DNA of 64,000 nucleotides from Rhizobium sp. 32-5/1 (GTDB lineage Bacteria > Pseudomonadota > Alphaproteobacteria > Rhizobiales > Rhizobiaceae), in NCBI RefSeq assembly GCF_029537235.1, contig NZ_CP120638.1, positions 992,001 through 1,056,000 on the forward strand, given 5' to 3'. The notes below the pieces were generated by a model that had not been told where the DNA came from, ran no database searches, and saw only the letters and a program-made list of their open reading frames with translations. The position numbers were made by a program, and so were the translations under genes. Below, in pieces: positions 9,377 to 21,030 of the stretch. Position 1 is the stretch's first letter; each line of letters begins with the position of its first letter.

Positions 9377-10807
9377 TCAGCCCTTGACCGTCAGCAGCGG
9401 CCGAATCCTCGCCACCCTCTCCACAAGCCCCGCACCGACCATCGGATCGACAACCTGGTCGATTGGCCTGTAGGCCGATGGAGCCTCCTCGTTGAGGCGG
9501 GCTTCCACCTCGCCCAGAATGTCTGCCCGGGAGCGAATGCGTGGATCCTTCGTGTCGACAGGCCCGACGACACGGAGGTCGCTACCGATCCGGCCGACGG
9601 AACGCGCTTCTTGACGGGAGAGCTTGCGCCCGGCACCGTGCGCCGATGACGACAAGCCTTCAGCATTGCCACAGCCTCTCAGGAGCCAGCTTCCGTCGCC
9701 CATCGAACCCGGAAGGATGACCGGTTCGCCGAGCCACTCGTAGGGACTTCCTTGACGTCGCCAACCCCTCGCGCCGTGCAGGCCCCTTGCGGTGCCTGAC
9801 GACGCCATCCTTTTCCCACACAGTGTTGTGGGGTGCATCGTAGACCAGCCGTCCGGATAGTTCCCGCCCTGCCGCACGGGACAAGGCCTCCACGGCTGCG
9901 AGGCCGATGAGGAACCTGTTCACGAAAGCGGCATTGGCGGCATTGGCATGGCCGTCCAGATAGGCCGCATGGAGATCATCTCCGCGCGGGAGGATGCGAT
10001 AATCCCTTTTTCCCACACGGCTCGCCATCAACTTCTCGCGAACGGACGAACCAACATGCTGGCCGAAGTCCAAAGATCCGGAGTGGACGACAGCAACCAC
10101 CGTTCCGCGGCGAAGTCCCGCCGCCGATGCGAAGCGGCCGTCGGCGATATCGTCCACGACACCGACTTCAACGAAGTGGTTTCCGCCGCCGATCGTTCCC
10201 ATGAGCGCGTCGCGGCGATGGATATCATCGATGGCGGCATAGTCGGCAAACCCACCGACGACGCCCGAGCATGAAAACTGCCCATCGTCGCAGGTGCGAT
10301 CGACATCCTTCCACGCCTGATCGAGATCCATCTTGGCGAGAAGCCCTTCGCGTCCACGAGACAAGCTCTCCAGCAGGCCGGGAATTCCTCGCGCAGAAGG
10401 GCATGCCTGTCATGGCCCGTGAGCGCGATGTCCCTGCCGCCCTGGAAGAAGATATGTCGGAGGTGATGCTCGAGTTCCGGCCGAAGGTCGTCCTGCGTCA
10501 TGCCATCGAGAGCAAGCATCCGCATGCCGCATCCGATGTCGTTGCCGATCAGATGCGGAAGAACAGCGCCTTCGACATCGACGACGACGCCCACAGGCAC
10601 AGGTTTACCGGGATGAAAGTCGGGTGTTGTGACAACCGCGCGCAATGTTGCGCCCGCGTCGCTGAAGGCTTCGGGCGTCGGCAGCGCCGCGGACAAATCC
10701 TGCAGGGCGCGCAGGTGATGTTGCTCAGGCTCATCGCGTGCAACGACGGACCTGACGGAATGACCGGACGCGAAGCTGCTCCGGACGGGGTCTTGAGTGT
10801 GGGACAT
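9377..10807 (-). CDS. rtcB: RNA-splicing ligase RtcB, frameshifted at three places
   Basis: RtcB joins RNA 2',3'-cyclic phosphate ends to 5'-OH ends using GTP and Mn. Diagnostic segments: DFHPGKPVPVG, the Cys-metal site GNDIGCGMRML, TIGGGNHFVEV, VVHSGSLDFG, the guanylated-histidine motif HRKGA, EPVILPGSMGDGSWLL, and the C-terminal RIRPLLTVKG. Breaks lie near 10383-10390, 9781-9786 and about 9745; each needs one extra base, giving about 477 residues. The ATG at 10807 follows GGAGAAACAAC. No rtcA or rtcR lies nearby. Three breaks in one gene could also mean real decay. Confidence 0.85.
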
Positions 10808-11138
10808 GTTGTTTCTCCGTTGCCATGGTTTCAGCAGCCGCGGCAAAACAGATTGAGACCTTGCTACCGGTCGAACTGTAAAAAGTCAATTTTTCCGCTC
10901 GAGGCGGAAACAGCCGCCACCCGGCGGTTGCAAGAGAATTAAACCTCACACTGTTTGCCGAGGATCAAGAGACGGCGGACATGTGCTTCTCTCACCGATA
11001 AAGTTCGGGCTGTTGGCCACCCCGTCGAAAGACCTGCATTGCTCCTGTCCAGCAGAAGCGATATCAGAAGCAAGGCGCGGATAGATAACGCCTCGTGGAC
11101 GGGGATCAGGCACCCCGGGAAAGATTGACCGAGGACCC
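10808..11138. other. 331-bp intergenic region upstream of rtcB
   Basis: No convincing gene on either strand. The left end holds the likely rtcB promoter and the inverted repeat listed separately. The rest shows nothing that I recognise. Confidence 0.6.
10884..10910 (-). promoter_or_regulatory. Inverted repeat next to a putative -35 box upstream of rtcB
   Basis: TTTCCGC and GCGGAAA form a perfect 7-bp inverted repeat with a 5-nt spacer (10892-10910). On the minus strand it is followed at once by TTGACT (10889-10884), a good -35 hexamer, about 80 bp ahead of the rtcB start. The -10 element is weak. A regulator site overlapping the promoter is plausible but unproven. Confidence 0.4.
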
Positions 11139-11483
11139 ATGGCCCGCAAGATGAGAGAAGAAGTCTCCTCAGGGGATACCGAGCCGGAGCCGGTGATTTG
11201 CCCGCTATGCGAGCGCGTGATCCCGGAGGACCAGAAAGACCTCCATCATCTCGTGCCGAAGAGCAAGGGTGGCAAGAAAACCGTCTGCCTGCACCGGATC
11301 TGTCATGATCAGATCCATGTGACGTTCACGAATGCTCAACTGGCCAAGACCTTCTCCACGATCGAGGCCATCCTTGAGGACCCTGCGATGCAGACATTCG
11401 TCACATGGGTAAAAGGCAAACATCCAGGCTTTGCCGACTCGGCAAAGGTGTCGCGGCAAGGTTCTGCCCGAGGGCGCAGATAG
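11139..11483 (+). CDS. HNH endonuclease-fold protein
   Basis: A 114-residue protein. A zinc-type pair CPLC (about residues 22-25) is followed by the HNH-like core DLHHLVPKSKGGKKTVCLHRICHDQIH, here given as its key residues: paired His, then Cys-Leu-His and the final His-Asp-Gln-Ile-His. Similar small stand-alone HNH proteins are common in rhizobia; whether they cut DNA is not established. The C-terminus is basic (SARGRR). Transcription diverges from rtcB. Confidence 0.75.
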   Translation: MARKMREEVSSGDTEPEPVICPLCERVIPEDQKDLHHLVPKSKGGKKTVCLHRICHDQIHVTFTNAQLAKTFSTIEAILEDPAMQTFVTWVKGKHPGFADSAKVSRQGSARGRR

Positions 11484-11626
11484 CAATCGCGCGATGCCTT
11501 CTGACTAGGCCGTAGCGCTCAGCGCCGTCGGGTTGCTCTTTGCCAAAACGGACGCGACAGTTCATAGGCGTCCGAAGGCTAGAGCCTGGTGCCTGGCGGC
11601 AGAGGGGTGTTCAGTTCGGACAGGCG

Positions 11627-11860
11627 TCACGACGCTGAATATGTCACCGTCACGCCGCGCTGCCGGAAATAGGCCTGCATGAGTTTCCGGCCCGACCGGT
11701 TGTTCTGCACAAGCCGTGCCGGGTCGAAGACGGCCTCTTTCAAACCCGCCCGCGTCAACGCTGCCTTGAGCGCGGCGATATGCACGTCGATATCGGCATT
11801 GTTTGCCTGGAGTGATTCATAGATACGGGCTGTTGCATCGGCTACGGTCGGTTCACTCAC
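11627..11860 (-). CDS. Small conserved-looking protein of unknown function
   Basis: A 77-residue soluble protein with no family that I recognise. I choose GTG at 11860 because AGGAGTGTAATC precedes it at good spacing; the first ATG (11894) has no ribosome site. The N-terminal half is a predicted amphipathic helix region (ADIDVHIAALKAALTRAG) and the C-terminus is basic (RSGRKLMQAYFRQRG). It lies between the HNH gene and tRNA-Gln. Confidence 0.55.
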   Translation of the reverse strand: MSEPTVADATARIYESLQANNADIDVHIAALKAALTRAGLKEAVFDPARLVQNNRSGRKLMQAYFRQRGVTVTYSAS

Positions 11861-12014
11861 GATTACACTCCTGACGTTGTTTGGCGGGCGCATACCACAT
11901 TTTTTGGCATGACCCTATCGTGGCGAAAGATTTCCACGTCAACGGTAAGAATTTCCATTCCCAGACAAACGAAAGTGCTGGAAAACATGGATTCTCGACT
12001 TGAAAAGAAGTGTG

Positions 12015-12088
12015 TGGCTGGGGCGCCTGGATTCGAACCAGGGGTGCCGGTACCAAAAACCAGTGCCTTACCGCTTGGCTACGCCCCA
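12015..12088 (-). tRNA. tRNA-Gln (anticodon UUG)
   Basis: The minus strand folds as a complete tRNA: acceptor TGGGGCG pairs with CGCCCCA, discriminator G, encoded CCA at 12015-12017. The D arm contains AGCCAAGCGGTAAGGC, the anticodon loop is TTTTGGT (anticodon TTG), and the T arm is CCTGGTTCGAATCCAGG. Total length with CCA is 74 nt. Confidence 0.95.
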
Positions 12089-12390
12089 ACGCTTGGCAGC
12101 GGGGAAGTGCCCGGCCAAATCAAGAGCGGTTTAGCAAAGGAGATGCGCAGCGACAACGGCTAAGTTGGGCCTTGCGCGAATTTCTTCGGATGTTTTTGCA
12201 GACTGGGCAAGCAGGGATGCGGCAGCGGCATCGAGGCATTGCCCTGGCGGCGGGTTTGCACAGGTGATTGTTTTTGCGGAGCACTGAGAACCGGCTGCGC
12301 AACGATTGACTTCAGTTTTTTCGATTGCGGATATTGATAAAGTCGCGCTCGGGCACATGTTCGAAGGATCGTTACCAAGGAGATTCTGCC
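12089..12390. other. 302-bp intergenic region between tRNA-Gln and the entericidin gene
   Basis: No protein-like frame is convincing on either strand. A TTGACT at 12306-12311 could be the -35 of the entericidin promoter, with a poor AT-rich -10 near 12330-12337. Nothing else is recognised. Confidence 0.5.
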
Positions 12391-12543
12391 ATGAAGATGT
12401 TCATAGTCGCTGCCGCCTGCTTGTCGCTCTTTGCCCTGTCCGGCTGCGGCAATACGGCGAGAGGGTTGAAGCAGGATGGCGTCCAGAGCAGCAATGCCCT
12501 CGACAATGCCTCGCGCAGGATCGCCAACGCAAACACAAACTGA
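12391..12543 (+). CDS. Entericidin A/B-family lipoprotein
   Basis: A 50-residue precursor with a lipoprotein signal: MKMFIVAAACLSLFALSGC, lipobox LSGC, mature protein starting at Cys19. The short mature part (GNTARGLKQDGVQSSNAL) is characteristic of entericidins, small membrane lipoproteins linked to envelope stress in other bacteria. AAGGAGATTCTGCC precedes the ATG. It is a single gene. Confidence 0.85.
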   Translation: MKMFIVAAACLSLFALSGCGNTARGLKQDGVQSSNALDNASRRIANANTN

Positions 12544-12676
12544 TGTGAGCGATGCCCTGCGGTCAACACGGCACGCGGCCAGGTTAAGGCGTTGAAAAGA
12601 CGCGGCGCCGATCGGGAAATCCCATTCCCGTCGCCTGGTTTCTGCGTTACGGTCTCTGTGTAAACCGGAGACATTC

Positions 12677-12973
12677 ATGAGCCAGTATCGCGCCCGCCCG
12701 CCTGCCAAGCCGACCGTTCTTCTGGATGATGCGGTCGTGCGTATCACGCGCTGGGATTTCGAGCCGGGGGCAGATACCGGTCATCACGTGCATGGCATGG
12801 GTTATGTCGTCGTGCCGATGACGGACTGCCAGTTTTTGCTGGAGGAACCGACCGGCGAACGGCGGGTGGATATCGCGGCGGGCGCCGCCTATCGCCGCGA
12901 GGCCGGCGTCGAGCACAATGTCGTCAATGCCGGCACGGCGCCGATGTCCTTCATCGAGATCGAGTATAAGTGA
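12677..12973 (+). CDS. Small single-domain cupin protein
   Basis: A 98-residue beta-barrel cupin. Metal-ligand motif 1 is GADTGHHVHGMGYVVVP (His-x-His) and motif 2 lies near GVEHNVVNAGTAPMSF (His). No catalytic partner domain is present, so it may bind a small molecule or act as an isomerase/dioxygenase; the substrate is unknown. Its stop overlaps the GTG start of the metallo-beta-lactamase-fold gene by four bases (GTGA), so the two are probably translated together. Confidence 0.8.
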   Translation: MSQYRARPPAKPTVLLDDAVVRITRWDFEPGADTGHHVHGMGYVVVPMTDCQFLLEEPTGERRVDIAAGAAYRREAGVEHNVVNAGTAPMSFIEIEYK

Positions 12974-13905
12974 AGCGACGCATGGACGGCCCGGACTTCG
13001 ACCTCGATTTCAAGCCGGCGCATGGGCAGGCGGTGACCGTCGCGCCGAGCGTGCAGCGAATCACCGTAAACAATCCCGGCCCCTTCACCTTCCACGGCAC
13101 CAACAGCTATATCGTCGGCGACCGGTCTGTCGCGGTGATCGATCCAGGGCCGGAGGATGAGGCGCATTTCAAAGCCCTGATGGCAGCACTTGCTGGCCGC
13201 GAAGTGACGCATATCGCCGTCAGCCACACCCATCGCGACCACTCGCCGCTCACACGGCGATTGAAGGAGGCGACCGGTGCGCTGGTGGTTGCCGAGGGGC
13301 CGCACCGGGCGGCTCGCCCGCTGCATGAAGGCGAGGTCAATCCGTTTGCTGAAAGTTCTGACATGGATTTCATGCCGGACCGGGCGCTGGCCGATGGCGA
13401 GACGATCGAGGGAGAAGGCTGGGCGCTGACCGCACTGATGACGCCGGGGCATACCGCCAATCATGCGGCCTTTGCGCTCGAAGGCACCGGGATTGTGTTT
13501 TCCGCAGACCATGTCATGGCCTGGGCGACGAGCATCGTTGCGCCGCCGGATGGCGCGATGGCCGACTACATGGCCTCGCTGGAAGCATTGCTCCAGCGCG
13601 ACGACCGGCTTTATCTGCCGGGCCATGGCGGGCCGGTAACGGAGCCGGCCGCCTTCCTGCGCGGCCTGCGCACCCACCGGCGCATGCGCGAACGCGCCGT
13701 GCTGGAACGGGTGCGTGCCGGCGACACGTCCATTCAGGATATGGTCAAGGTGATCTATGCCTCGACCGACGTGCGTCTGCATGGCGCAGCCGCGCTGTCT
13801 GTGCTTGCCCATCTCGAAGACCTGGTGGAACGCGGCCAGGTGGAGACCGTCGGGCCGCCGGCGCTGACGGGGCAATACCGGCTGGCGGTCGGCGGAGCGG
13901 CCTGA
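12970..13905 (+). CDS. Metallo-beta-lactamase-fold hydrolase (LACTB2/glyoxalase-II-like)
   Basis: A 311-residue binuclear metal hydrolase. Metal motifs in order: HTHRDH (about residues 87-92), MTPGHTANH, FSADHVM and LPGHGGPV, followed by a C-terminal winged-helix-like region (RMRERAVLERV to LSVLAHLEDLVE) as in LACTB2-type nucleases/hydrolases. The GTG at 12970 overlaps the cupin stop; an ATG at 12982 is an alternative. Its own stop overlaps the next start (TGATG). Role in the operon is unknown. Confidence 0.8.
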   Translation: MKRRMDGPDFDLDFKPAHGQAVTVAPSVQRITVNNPGPFTFHGTNSYIVGDRSVAVIDPGPEDEAHFKALMAALAGREVTHIAVSHTHRDHSPLTRRLKEATGALVVAEGPHRAARPLHEGEVNPFAESSDMDFMPDRALADGETIEGEGWALTALMTPGHTANHAAFALEGTGIVFSADHVMAWATSIVAPPDGAMADYMASLEALLQRDDRLYLPGHGGPVTEPAAFLRGLRTHRRMRERAVLERVRAGDTSIQDMVKVIYASTDVRLHGAAALSVLAHLEDLVERGQVETVGPPALTGQYRLAVGGAA

Positions 13906-14360
13906 TGACCGAGCAAGCAGCCTACGGCTACCGTAAGGACAGCGCCGTCCCCGCCTTCGACGACAGTCACCCGATCATCGTCTTCGACGGCGCCTGCATC
14001 TTCTGTTCGGGCTGGGTGAAGTTCGTGCTGCGCCACGACCGCACAAGGCGCTTCCGGTTCCTCACCGCGCAATCGCCGCTCGGCACGGCACTCTATCGGC
14101 ATTACGAGCTGGATACGCGCGATTATGAGACGAACATGCTGATCGAGAATGGCCGCGCCTTCTTCAAGTCGGAGGGCTCGATCCGCATGGCCGCCGGGCT
14201 GGGCTATCCCTGGAAGCTGGCGACCATCCTGCGCATCCTGCCGCGCCCGCTTCGCGATGCGCTGTACGAATGGGTTGCGCGCAACCGCTACCGGATCGCC
14301 GGCCGCCGCGACCACTGCTTCGTGCCGACTGCCGAGCATAAACGCCGGTTTCTGGGATGA
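13905..14360 (+). CDS. DCC-family thiol-disulfide oxidoreductase (DUF393)
   Basis: A 151-residue protein with the family signature IIVFDGACIFCSGWVKFV: the DxxCxxC motif near residue 28-34 of a thioredoxin-like fold. The family is named for this motif, and its members are annotated as putative thiol-disulfide oxidoreductases. There is no signal peptide, so it is cytosolic. Start and stop both overlap neighbours (TGATG, then ATGA), placing it inside a four-gene translationally coupled operon. Confidence 0.85.
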   Translation: MTEQAAYGYRKDSAVPAFDDSHPIIVFDGACIFCSGWVKFVLRHDRTRRFRFLTAQSPLGTALYRHYELDTRDYETNMLIENGRAFFKSEGSIRMAAGLGYPWKLATILRILPRPLRDALYEWVARNRYRIAGRRDHCFVPTAEHKRRFLG

Positions 14361-16051
14361 GCGAGAGCCGGCTGCGCATCCTGATTGTCGGCGGCTACGG
14401 CACCTTCGGCGGTCGGCTGGCGCAGTTGCTGGGCGACGAGCCGCGACTGACGCTGATGATCGCCGGACGGACCCTGGCAAAGGCGCAAGCCTTCTGCGCC
14501 GGACCGACGAGGGGCGCGACGCTGGAACCGGTGAAACTCGATCGCAACGGTGATATCGATACCGCCCTTGCCGCGCTGAAGCCCGATATTCTGGTCGATG
14601 CCTCCGGTCCATTCCAGATCATGGGAGAACGGCCCTACCGCGTCGCGCAGGCCTGCATCCGGCAGGGCATCGACTATCTCGATCTTGCCGACAGTGCCGC
14701 CTTCGTCACCGGCATCAGCGTACTGGATGCCGAGGCAAAAGCGGCGGATGTCGCGGTCCTGTCGGGTTGCAGCAGCTTTCCAGCACTTTCCTTCGCCGCC
14801 CTTGACGCTCTGCGGCCGGGCTTTGCAGCGATCGCCTCGGTCGAGGCCGGCATTGCGCCCTCGCCGCGTGTCAGGATGGGCCTGAACGTCATCCGGGCCG
14901 TCTCCAGCTATGCCGGAAAGCCGATCAGCGTCTTGCGCCAAGGCCAGCAGGTGTCGGGGCACGGCCTGATCGACGGCATCGACATGACGATCGCGCCACC
15001 GGGCAAGGTGCCGATGAAGCGCCGGCGCTTCCTGCTCGCCGACGCGCCGGATCTGGCGCTCCTGCCGCTGGCCCTGCCCGGCCTGCAATCGGTCTTCACC
15101 GGTGCCGGCACAGAGCCGCAGGTATTGCAGCGCTTGCTCAGCCTCCTGGCAAGGCTCGTGCGGATGAACCTGCTGGCGTCGCTGCTGCCGCTTGCGCCGC
15201 TGTTTCACCGGGCAGGAAGCCTATTCGGCGTTGGCGCGCATCGCGGCGGTATGTTCGTTCAGGCCACCGGCAAGGCGCCGGATGGAACGGATATGCAGCG
15301 CAGCTGGCACCTGATCGCCGAAGGCGAGGACGGACCTTTCATTCCGGCGATGGCGAGCGAGGCGCTGATCCGAAGGCGGCTTTCCGGTATCCGGCTGCCT
15401 CCGGGCGCCAACAGTGCCGCAGGCGTATTGACGCTTTCGGATTTCGAGCCGCTGTTCGCACGTTTCGCCATTGCAAGCGGCATCCGCGAGACGCGCGGCG
15501 ATGGGACCGACACGCCGCTTTACCGGCGCATGCTGGGTAACGCCTGGAGTGACCTGCCGAAGGCCGTTGCCGATCTGCACGACAGCACCGTATCGCAACT
15601 GTTCAGCGGCCGGGCCAAGGTGGAGCGCGGTCGCAACTGGCTTGCGCGGATGACCGGAGCCATCATCAGTTTTCCGGCGCAAGGCGATGACGTGCCGGTC
15701 AGCGTGCGCTTCGACCGCGGACGGGGCCGGGAACTGTGGACGCGGACCTTTGCCGGAAAATCGTTCAAAAGTCAGCAATCGGCCGGCGCGGGAGCCGATG
15801 AAAACCTGCTGGTCGAGACATTCGGTCCGTTTCGCATCCGGATCGCCCTGGTCCCGCGGCAGGGACGATTGCTTCTCGTCATCCGCGGATGGCGATTTCT
15901 CGGCATCCCGCTGCCGCTGTTTCTCGCGCCGGGCGGAGACACCTACGAGGAAGCGCGCGACGGCCTGTTTCGATTTCATGTGGAGATCGCCAGCCCACTC
16001 ACCGGACTGATCGTCCGATACACCGGCTGGCTGCGTCCGGCGCAGGATTGA
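14357..16051 (+). CDS. Saccharopine-dehydrogenase-like NAD(P)-binding protein with DUF4166 domain
   Basis: A 564-residue two-part protein. Residues 7-130 form a Rossmann fold of the saccharopine dehydrogenase group (RILIVGGYGTFGGRLAQLL, then PDILVDASGPFQIMG). Residues about 380-560 match DUF4166 (from TPLYRRMLGNAWSDLP to the C-terminal RYTGWLRP). The middle contains a hydrophobic patch (LASLLPLAPLF), possibly membrane-associating. The substrate is unknown. It is the last gene of the cupin-MBL-DCC operon. Confidence 0.75.
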   Translation: MSESRLRILIVGGYGTFGGRLAQLLGDEPRLTLMIAGRTLAKAQAFCAGPTRGATLEPVKLDRNGDIDTALAALKPDILVDASGPFQIMGERPYRVAQACIRQGIDYLDLADSAAFVTGISVLDAEAKAADVAVLSGCSSFPALSFAALDALRPGFAAIASVEAGIAPSPRVRMGLNVIRAVSSYAGKPISVLRQGQQVSGHGLIDGIDMTIAPPGKVPMKRRRFLLADAPDLALLPLALPGLQSVFTGAGTEPQVLQRLLSLLARLVRMNLLASLLPLAPLFHRAGSLFGVGAHRGGMFVQATGKAPDGTDMQRSWHLIAEGEDGPFIPAMASEALIRRRLSGIRLPPGANSAAGVLTLSDFEPLFARFAIASGIRETRGDGTDTPLYRRMLGNAWSDLPKAVADLHDSTVSQLFSGRAKVERGRNWLARMTGAIISFPAQGDDVPVSVRFDRGRGRELWTRTFAGKSFKSQQSAGAGADENLLVETFGPFRIRIALVPRQGRLLLVIRGWRFLGIPLPLFLAPGGDTYEEARDGLFRFHVEIASPLTGLIVRYTGWLRPAQD

Positions 16052-16075
16052 ACACGCCGAAGCTCCGTCCTCTGA

Positions 16076-16984
16076 TCAACCGCCGGCAATACCCAGAAGC
16101 TCGGCGTCGAGTGCCTTGAGAAAACTCTCGGCGAAGGCGGCGCCGATGCCGAGGTCGTGGGGACCATAGCGGGCGGCAACACGCAGATCGACAAGCGTGG
16201 TTTCCGCCTCTTCCCGCAGGCGAATCAGCACATCGAAGCGCAAGCCGATCACCAGCGTGCGCCATTCGCCCTGCAGCAGCACGTCGCTCGAGCGCCGGCC
16301 GGACGACATCTCGCCGGGCACGATCTGATCGGGGCGTGACAGCGGGATCGGCACGGAGTCCAGCTCGCTGTCACGCGGTTCGGTTTCCGGCTTGACGACC
16401 AGATCCTCAAGGTCCGCTTTGGTGTTTTCGACACCCTCCTCCGCGGTGATCGCGACGCCGGTCTTTTCGGTCACGTTGCCCACGCCCTGATAGACCCGGT
16501 CGAGCGCGCCGTCATAACGACGCCCCGTCAGGCCGGGATAGGCGACCTGCTGGGCAGCGCGGTCTTCCGCCGTCACTTGCGCCGCGCGACGCAGCCAGCC
16601 TTGGGCGGCATCCGGCGGAACGATCCAGGAAGGCGGTGCCTGCGTGTCGGTGGTCACGTCGTAGATCGCAGGGCGGGAGAAATAGGCGGCAAGCTCGACA
16701 CCGGCAAAGCCGAGCGGCCCGGCGGCATAGACAAGGGCGGTAAAGGCCGCGATGCCGCCCACCGCCGCCACCTGCCACAGCCGCGTAAAACCGATCGCCG
16801 CGAGCGTAACCGCAACCAGCGCCAGGACGACGGAGGCGCCGGAAAACGCCAGGAAATGCGGCGTTGTCAGCGGGCCGAAGCGGTGGGCCAGCAACGCAAC
16901 AGCGAAAAAGCCGAGAGAAAAACGGGCAAGGCGTCGCGCCCAGAAGGCCGCATGCGAGATGGGACGCTCATACTTGATCATCAT
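16076..16984 (-). CDS. DUF1499 membrane protein
   Basis: A 302-residue protein with three N-terminal hydrophobic segments (about residues 18-36, 44-66 and 70-100), then a large soluble part holding the DUF1499 pattern (NVTEKTGVAITAEEGVENTKAD and VIGLRFDVLIRLR with VAARYGPHDLGIG). The family is uncharacterised. It converges on the DUF4166 gene, 24 bp away. The start is ATG 16984 or 16981. Confidence 0.75.
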   Translation of the reverse strand: MMIKYERPISHAAFWARRLARFSLGFFAVALLAHRFGPLTTPHFLAFSGASVVLALVAVTLAAIGFTRLWQVAAVGGIAAFTALVYAAGPLGFAGVELAAYFSRPAIYDVTTDTQAPPSWIVPPDAAQGWLRRAAQVTAEDRAAQQVAYPGLTGRRYDGALDRVYQGVGNVTEKTGVAITAEEGVENTKADLEDLVVKPETEPRDSELDSVPIPLSRPDQIVPGEMSSGRRSSDVLLQGEWRTLVIGLRFDVLIRLREEAETTLVDLRVAARYGPHDLGIGAAFAESFLKALDAELLGIAGG

Positions 16985-17223
16985 GAAACGGAATCAGTCC
17001 CCTCTCACCGCTGGCACCTGTTTTGTTTAAAGCGGAACGCCGAGCGAGGGAACAGGCAAACGCAAGCGTTGCCACCGCTGCCACGCCGCAAATTCGCCAT
17101 TCTCGTTAAGCAATTGTGACGGACGGGGGTTATCACGCGTGCTGCCGGCATAAACGGCGCATGTATTGTCAGGATATCGGAGCGAATGCCGGCGACGGCG
17201 CGCACCGTCAAAGGAGTGCGATC

Positions 17224-17643
17224 ATGCTGTCATTCGAACCCGCCACGACACCGGGCGCAACCAAGCCTACCATTGTTGAGGCGACCATCGCTCAGCCGAG
17301 CCTCACAACGGCCGAACCCGGGCTGCCGATGGAACTCATCGAACTCGAACTCTCGCTGGATGGTTTTTCCGCAGGTGCCGCCGGCTTTTCCAAGCACGTG
17401 CGCAGCGCCGCCGAAGGCGTCAAGGGCGCCTTCCTGTTCGAACTTCCGGCATCCGGCCTGATTGCCGATTGTGAACGCATTGCCGTGCTGCGCATCCCCG
17501 AAGGCACAGGCAGCACCATGGCAACGATCTTCGCCTGCCTGGAAAGCGATGGCACGACGATCCGCATCGAACGACCGGACGAGACCACCGCGGGCCTGAA
17601 AAACTTCGCCGACGCTTTCGTGGATGTGCTGGAGCGGATCTGA
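17224..17643 (+). CDS. Hypothetical soluble protein
   Basis: A 139-residue acidic protein that I do not recognise. AAAGGAGTGCGATC precedes the ATG at 17224. The N-terminal 35 residues are Thr/Pro/Ala-rich and probably disordered; the rest alternates short strands (FLFELPA, IAVLRIPEGT, TTIRIERP) and ends in a helix (NFADAFVDVLERI). No signal peptide or membrane segment. Codon use is like its neighbours. Confidence 0.6.
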   Translation: MLSFEPATTPGATKPTIVEATIAQPSLTTAEPGLPMELIELELSLDGFSAGAAGFSKHVRSAAEGVKGAFLFELPASGLIADCERIAVLRIPEGTGSTMATIFACLESDGTTIRIERPDETTAGLKNFADAFVDVLERI

Positions 17644-17673
17644 CGATCCAAATTGGCTAAATCTCGCGGCCTA

Positions 17674-17867
17674 CTAAAATGCCTTTGGCAGGCCCGCCTG
17701 CTTGAGGGTTTCATTGGCGGTATGGCGTGACTTCATTCCATGATCGACAGTGACATGTCGCTTCGAAAGCGGGCTGAACCATATTTCATGGTCGCCTTTT
17801 CCTGACCTCGCTATTAGCATCCCGCTTTCGTCAACAACTCTTTGAGATCTCTCAAATAGCTCGACAT
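17674..17867 (-). CDS. HicA-type toxin, frameshifted
   Basis: The N-terminal frame reads MSSYLRDLKELLTKAGC and stops. Adding one base near 17811-17817 joins it to LIARSGKGDHEIWFSP, then KRHVTVDHGMKSRHTANETL and the end KQAGLPKAF. This is the HicA double-stranded-RNA-binding-like fold, with the catalytic His in the GDHEIW motif. The span is 194 bp, exactly one base short of 65 codons. HicA toxins cleave mRNA. It starts 7 bp after the HicB-like gene. Whether the break is real (dead toxin) or an error is open. Confidence 0.7.
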
Positions 17868-17873
17868 GGGCGC

Positions 17874-18116
17874 TCAGAAGTGCGGATTAGGGACGCGGGA
17901 AAGGTGTTCCGACAGGACGTGGACAGGGATTTCCCTCAAATCGGAAGAAATCTCGTTCAATTCCAGCAGATCGGAAATGGCTGCCAGTATCTTCGGCTCC
18001 AGGGTCTCCATCGTGTCGGCTTCCACGGCAAGACCGTCGATATCTGAACTGGATGCAACCCAGACACGGGCTTCTTCATCCCAGGCAGCTCTCACAATGA
18101 TGGACGCGTGTTTCAT
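17874..18116 (-). CDS. DUF1902/HicB-like antitoxin
   Basis: An 80-residue protein with the HicB partial RNase-H fold pattern: WDEEARVWVASSSDIDGLAVEADTMETL, key residues being the buried Trp and Asp-Ile-Asp-Gly-Leu. No DNA-binding tail is visible, as is usual for the DUF1902 subgroup. I choose ATG 18116 because GGAGCTTCT precedes it. It comes first in a two-gene operon with the HicA-type gene, so it should supply the antitoxin. Confidence 0.75.
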   Translation of the reverse strand: MKHASIIVRAAWDEEARVWVASSSDIDGLAVEADTMETLEPKILAAISDLLELNEISSDLREIPVHVLSEHLSRVPNPHF

Positions 18117-18189
18117 AGAAGCTCCCATGCGTGTTCACGACAGGTAGGATAGTGGGTCGTCCAAGTCAATTTGTCCGTCTTTTGGTCCG

Positions 18190-20855
<2,666 letters not shown>

Positions 20856-21030
20856 TCCTGTTCTCCACCCAAAACAGTTCGTCCAGACGCTACAGTATAT
20901 GCAACGCGTTGGAAATCCATCGGGCGAAGATTATTGCTGCATTGCACCAAAATTTCGACCACATTGCCGCAATGCACATAATGTGCGGAAAACGCCGGTA
21001 CGCGAAGCATGTGTCTAATTTAGGCTGCGC

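Noticed and set aside
12306-12337. Sigma-70 promoter for the entericidin gene
   Set aside because: The -35 is good but no acceptable -10 lies at 16-18 bp; mentioned only within the intergenic entry.
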